Positions 5,787-7,460 of a stretch of DNA of 7,460 nucleotides are shown in pieces; the first letter of the stretch is position 1; each line of letters opens with the position of its first letter. The stretch covers positions 1 through 7,460 of the forward strand of contig CAJKNS010000111.1 in NCBI GenBank assembly GCA_905201305.1. The letters are read 5' to 3'. The DNA is from an uncultured Eubacteriales bacterium (GTDB taxonomy: Bacteria; Bacillota; Clostridia; Oscillospirales; Oscillospiraceae). The notes beneath the pieces were generated by a model. That model was not told where the DNA came from, did no database searches, and saw only the letters and a program-made list of their open reading frames with translations. The position numbers and the translations under genes are program-made.

Positions 5787-7460
5787 TCAGTTTGCCTCCT
5801 TCTTCTCAAGCTGCGCACGCAGCCACTGCTCCCGTTCGCCAAAGAGCAGGTCGGCTTCCATGGATGTGCGGACAGGACGCTCCGTCTCCAGCTGCTGCTT
5901 ATCCACCTCGTCCAGAATATGCTCAAATCCCTGACCGTAGTTGGGATCGGGCTCGCACTTTTCGATGTCGATGTTACAGCTGTAGGGCGCCATTGCAGGC
6001 ACATAGTCGCCGATGAGCCGTCCGGGAGTCAGCACGTTGATACTGCCGCCCTTATCCCAGCTCTTGTATACGCCGTACTCAATGGGGTTATAAATACCCG
6101 AGGAGGTGTAGGCGTGGATGGTTTCCGGATACAGACGATAGGTCACCCGGGCTACCATCAGGCAGCTGCCGCGATCATTGAACATCCGGACCACATCGCC
6201 GTCCTTGATGCCCTTCTGCTCGGCAAGCTTATGATTGATATGGCAGACCAGATAAGGGTTGCCGTTGATGATTACACGGTTCTTGGGAATCTCCCACAGC
6301 CACTTGGCATGCTGCTGATAATGGGTATGATAGTCGAACCGGGGATGGGGAGAGATCAGACCGTAGGGATACTTATCCGCCGACAGGCTCTTAAAGCCCT
6401 CCCAGGAATCCTGATACTGGGGAATGGGACGGCGTGCTTCGTCGTCAGGCGCCCAGTAGGTCAGGGACTCGGATACAAACTCGAACTTGCCGGAGAAGGT
6501 GCCCAGCTTGCCCTCCTCCTGGAAGACCTTGTGGTTCATGGTGTCGCAGGGACGGTTCTCCGCAAACCACTGGAAGCCGGGATAGCGGTCCCAGTTCTCA
6601 TACAAACCGGTCTTGGGGTCCTTGTCCTCCTCATGGTAGGAAACAGGCGGGATGTAGTAGCCTTTCTTCTTGAAGTCCTCCCAGGAGATGTGCTTGGGCA
6701 GATCAGAGAACTGCCAGAAGCGTTTTGCCCACTGCTCTTCGGTACGACCCTCGGTAAAGCGCTCTCCCCAGCCAAGCCGTGCTGCCACCTGGGAGAAGAT
6801 CCAGAAGTCGGAACGGGAATCCCACAAGGGCTCAATCGCCTTATCCTGATAGACAATGACCTGCCAGGAGTTGCCGGTCTGGGAATGAGAGCAGTAGCCG
6901 CCGTTGCCGGAGTTGCCCACCTCGCCGATGTCCACACGCTCCAGGTTGGTGCAGGCAGGGAGAATCACGTCGGCATGCCGGGTCTCAGGGGTCATGTAAA
7001 TGTCCTGGTTGATGACGAACTCCAGCTCAGGGCTCTTATACATCTTTGCCCACTTGTTGGTGTCCAGCATGGTGCCGAAGAAGGAGCCGCCGTAGCGCCA
7101 GAAGCAGTGTACTTTGTTATAGCCGGGCGCGGGATAAACATGGCGGGTAAACTCCTGATCCACACCGCCGCCGCAGAAGCCTTCGCCGTACCACTCATAG
7201 TGTCCGTCCAGAATGGCGTCGGGCACATTGGGACGATAGAGCACCTGCTCCACGGAGTTCACGGGCACATCATCCCAGATGGGTGCGCCTGCAATGGAGG
7301 AAAGAGGATCGGAATAGCCGCCGAACCAGAAGTTATAGTTCATAGGACCGCCGCAGGCAGGGCTCCAGAACGCACGACCGGGCTTGCCCATGCCCTGCAT
7401 GGCAAACAGCAGGGTCATCAGACGGGCATACTCAGTGCCGTTGGAATGCCGGCAGGCGCC
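5787..7460 (-). CDS. Molybdopterin oxidoreductase catalytic subunit, transhydroxylase-like (5' end missing)
   Basis: This is the C-terminal 557 residues of a DMSO-reductase-family enzyme carrying a bis-pyranopterin Mo (or W) cofactor; the frame is open through the right edge, so the N-terminal cofactor-binding part is off-window. Fragment landmarks: NGTEYARL near 7-14, then AMQGMGKPG; HADVILPACTNLE near 162-174, the family's usual motif; the C-terminal molybdopterin-dinucleotide domain from about residue 365 (LISPHPRF), with KGIKDGDVV and NDRGS near 416-432; and a polar C-terminal tail after MAPYS. It ends 2 bp before the iron-sulfur subunit gene. The partner's layout, and the lack of a membrane anchor gene, point to the pyrogallol-phloroglucinol transhydroxylase branch (AthL type), a cytoplasmic enzyme moving hydroxyls between aromatic rings with no net redox change. 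Gut catechol dehydroxylases are related, and another substrate is possible. Family membership is secure; the substrate is inferred. The active-site residues that would decide lie mostly upstream. Confidence 0.8.
   Translation of the reverse strand, partial: GACRHSNGTEYARLMTLLFAMQGMGKPGRAFWSPACGGPMNYNFWFGGYSDPLSSIAGAPIWDDVPVNSVEQVLYRPNVPDAILDGHYEWYGEGFCGGGVDQEFTRHVYPAPGYNKVHCFWRYGGSFFGTMLDTNKWAKMYKSPELEFVINQDIYMTPETRHADVILPACTNLERVDIGEVGNSGNGGYCSHSQTGNSWQVIVYQDKAIEPLWDSRSDFWIFSQVAARLGWGERFTEGRTEEQWAKRFWQFSDLPKHISWEDFKKKGYYIPPVSYHEEDKDPKTGLYENWDRYPGFQWFAENRPCDTMNHKVFQEEGKLGTFSGKFEFVSESLTYWAPDDEARRPIPQYQDSWEGFKSLSADKYPYGLISPHPRFDYHTHYQQHAKWLWEIPKNRVIINGNPYLVCHINHKLAEQKGIKDGDVVRMFNDRGSCLMVARVTYRLYPETIHAYTSSGIYNPIEYGVYKSWDKGGSINVLTPGRLIGDYVPAMAPYSCNIDIEKCEPDPNYGQGFEHILDEVDKQQLETERPVRTSMEADLLFGEREQWLRAQLEKKEAN

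Noticed and set aside
1..7460. CRISPR array, tRNA, rRNA, insertion sequence
   Set aside because: No regularly spaced short repeats, no cloverleaf, no rRNA-like stretch and no transposase fragment were seen on either strand.

Overview
The window looks like a piece of an anaerobic Firmicutes genome, probably an Oscillospirales-type gut or rumen Clostridium relative. This is inferred from the moderately high GC content, the Gram-positive style ribosome binding sites, the absence of signal peptides, and the mix of a fermentative thiolase, a BKACE enzyme and a soluble molybdenum enzyme. The species cannot be read from the sequence. Every convincing gene lies on the minus strand, so the transcription order runs from the right edge to the left.

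Right half (7460 to 4912): the C-terminal 557 residues of a DMSO-reductase-family molybdopterin enzyme, followed 2 bp later by its iron-sulfur subunit. The small subunit has the layout of the pyrogallol-phloroglucinol transhydroxylase small subunit: ferredoxin-type cysteine clusters, one expected cluster cysteine replaced by Ala, and a C-terminal beta-sandwich-like domain. No membrane anchor gene follows, so the complex is probably soluble and non-respiratory.

Middle (4729 to 2539): after a 182 bp gap holding a strong 13-bp stem-loop come a thiolase and a beta-keto acid cleavage enzyme (BKACE, DUF849). With the molybdenum enzyme they would fit anaerobic gallate/pyrogallol/phloroglucinol fermentation. 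In that route, transhydroxylase makes phloroglucinol; the ring is then reduced and opened by enzymes not in this window; a BKACE-family triacetate-acetoacetate lyase splits the C6 product with acetyl-CoA; and thiolase finishes to acetyl-CoA. The substrate assignment is a hypothesis.

Left part (2538 to 1): a roughly 500 bp non-coding stretch holds two diverged 55-bp direct repeats, a sigma70-type promoter overlapped by a perfect 12-bp inverted repeat, a structured leader that I read as a molybdenum-cofactor (Moco-type) riboswitch, and a textbook intrinsic terminator just before the moeA ribosome binding site. Then come moeA and, with a 4-base ATGA overlap, a second molybdopterin-binding protein cut by the left edge. 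The unifying theme is a molybdenum enzyme, the carbon pathway it may feed, and cofactor-maturation genes that appear to be feedback-controlled by the cofactor.
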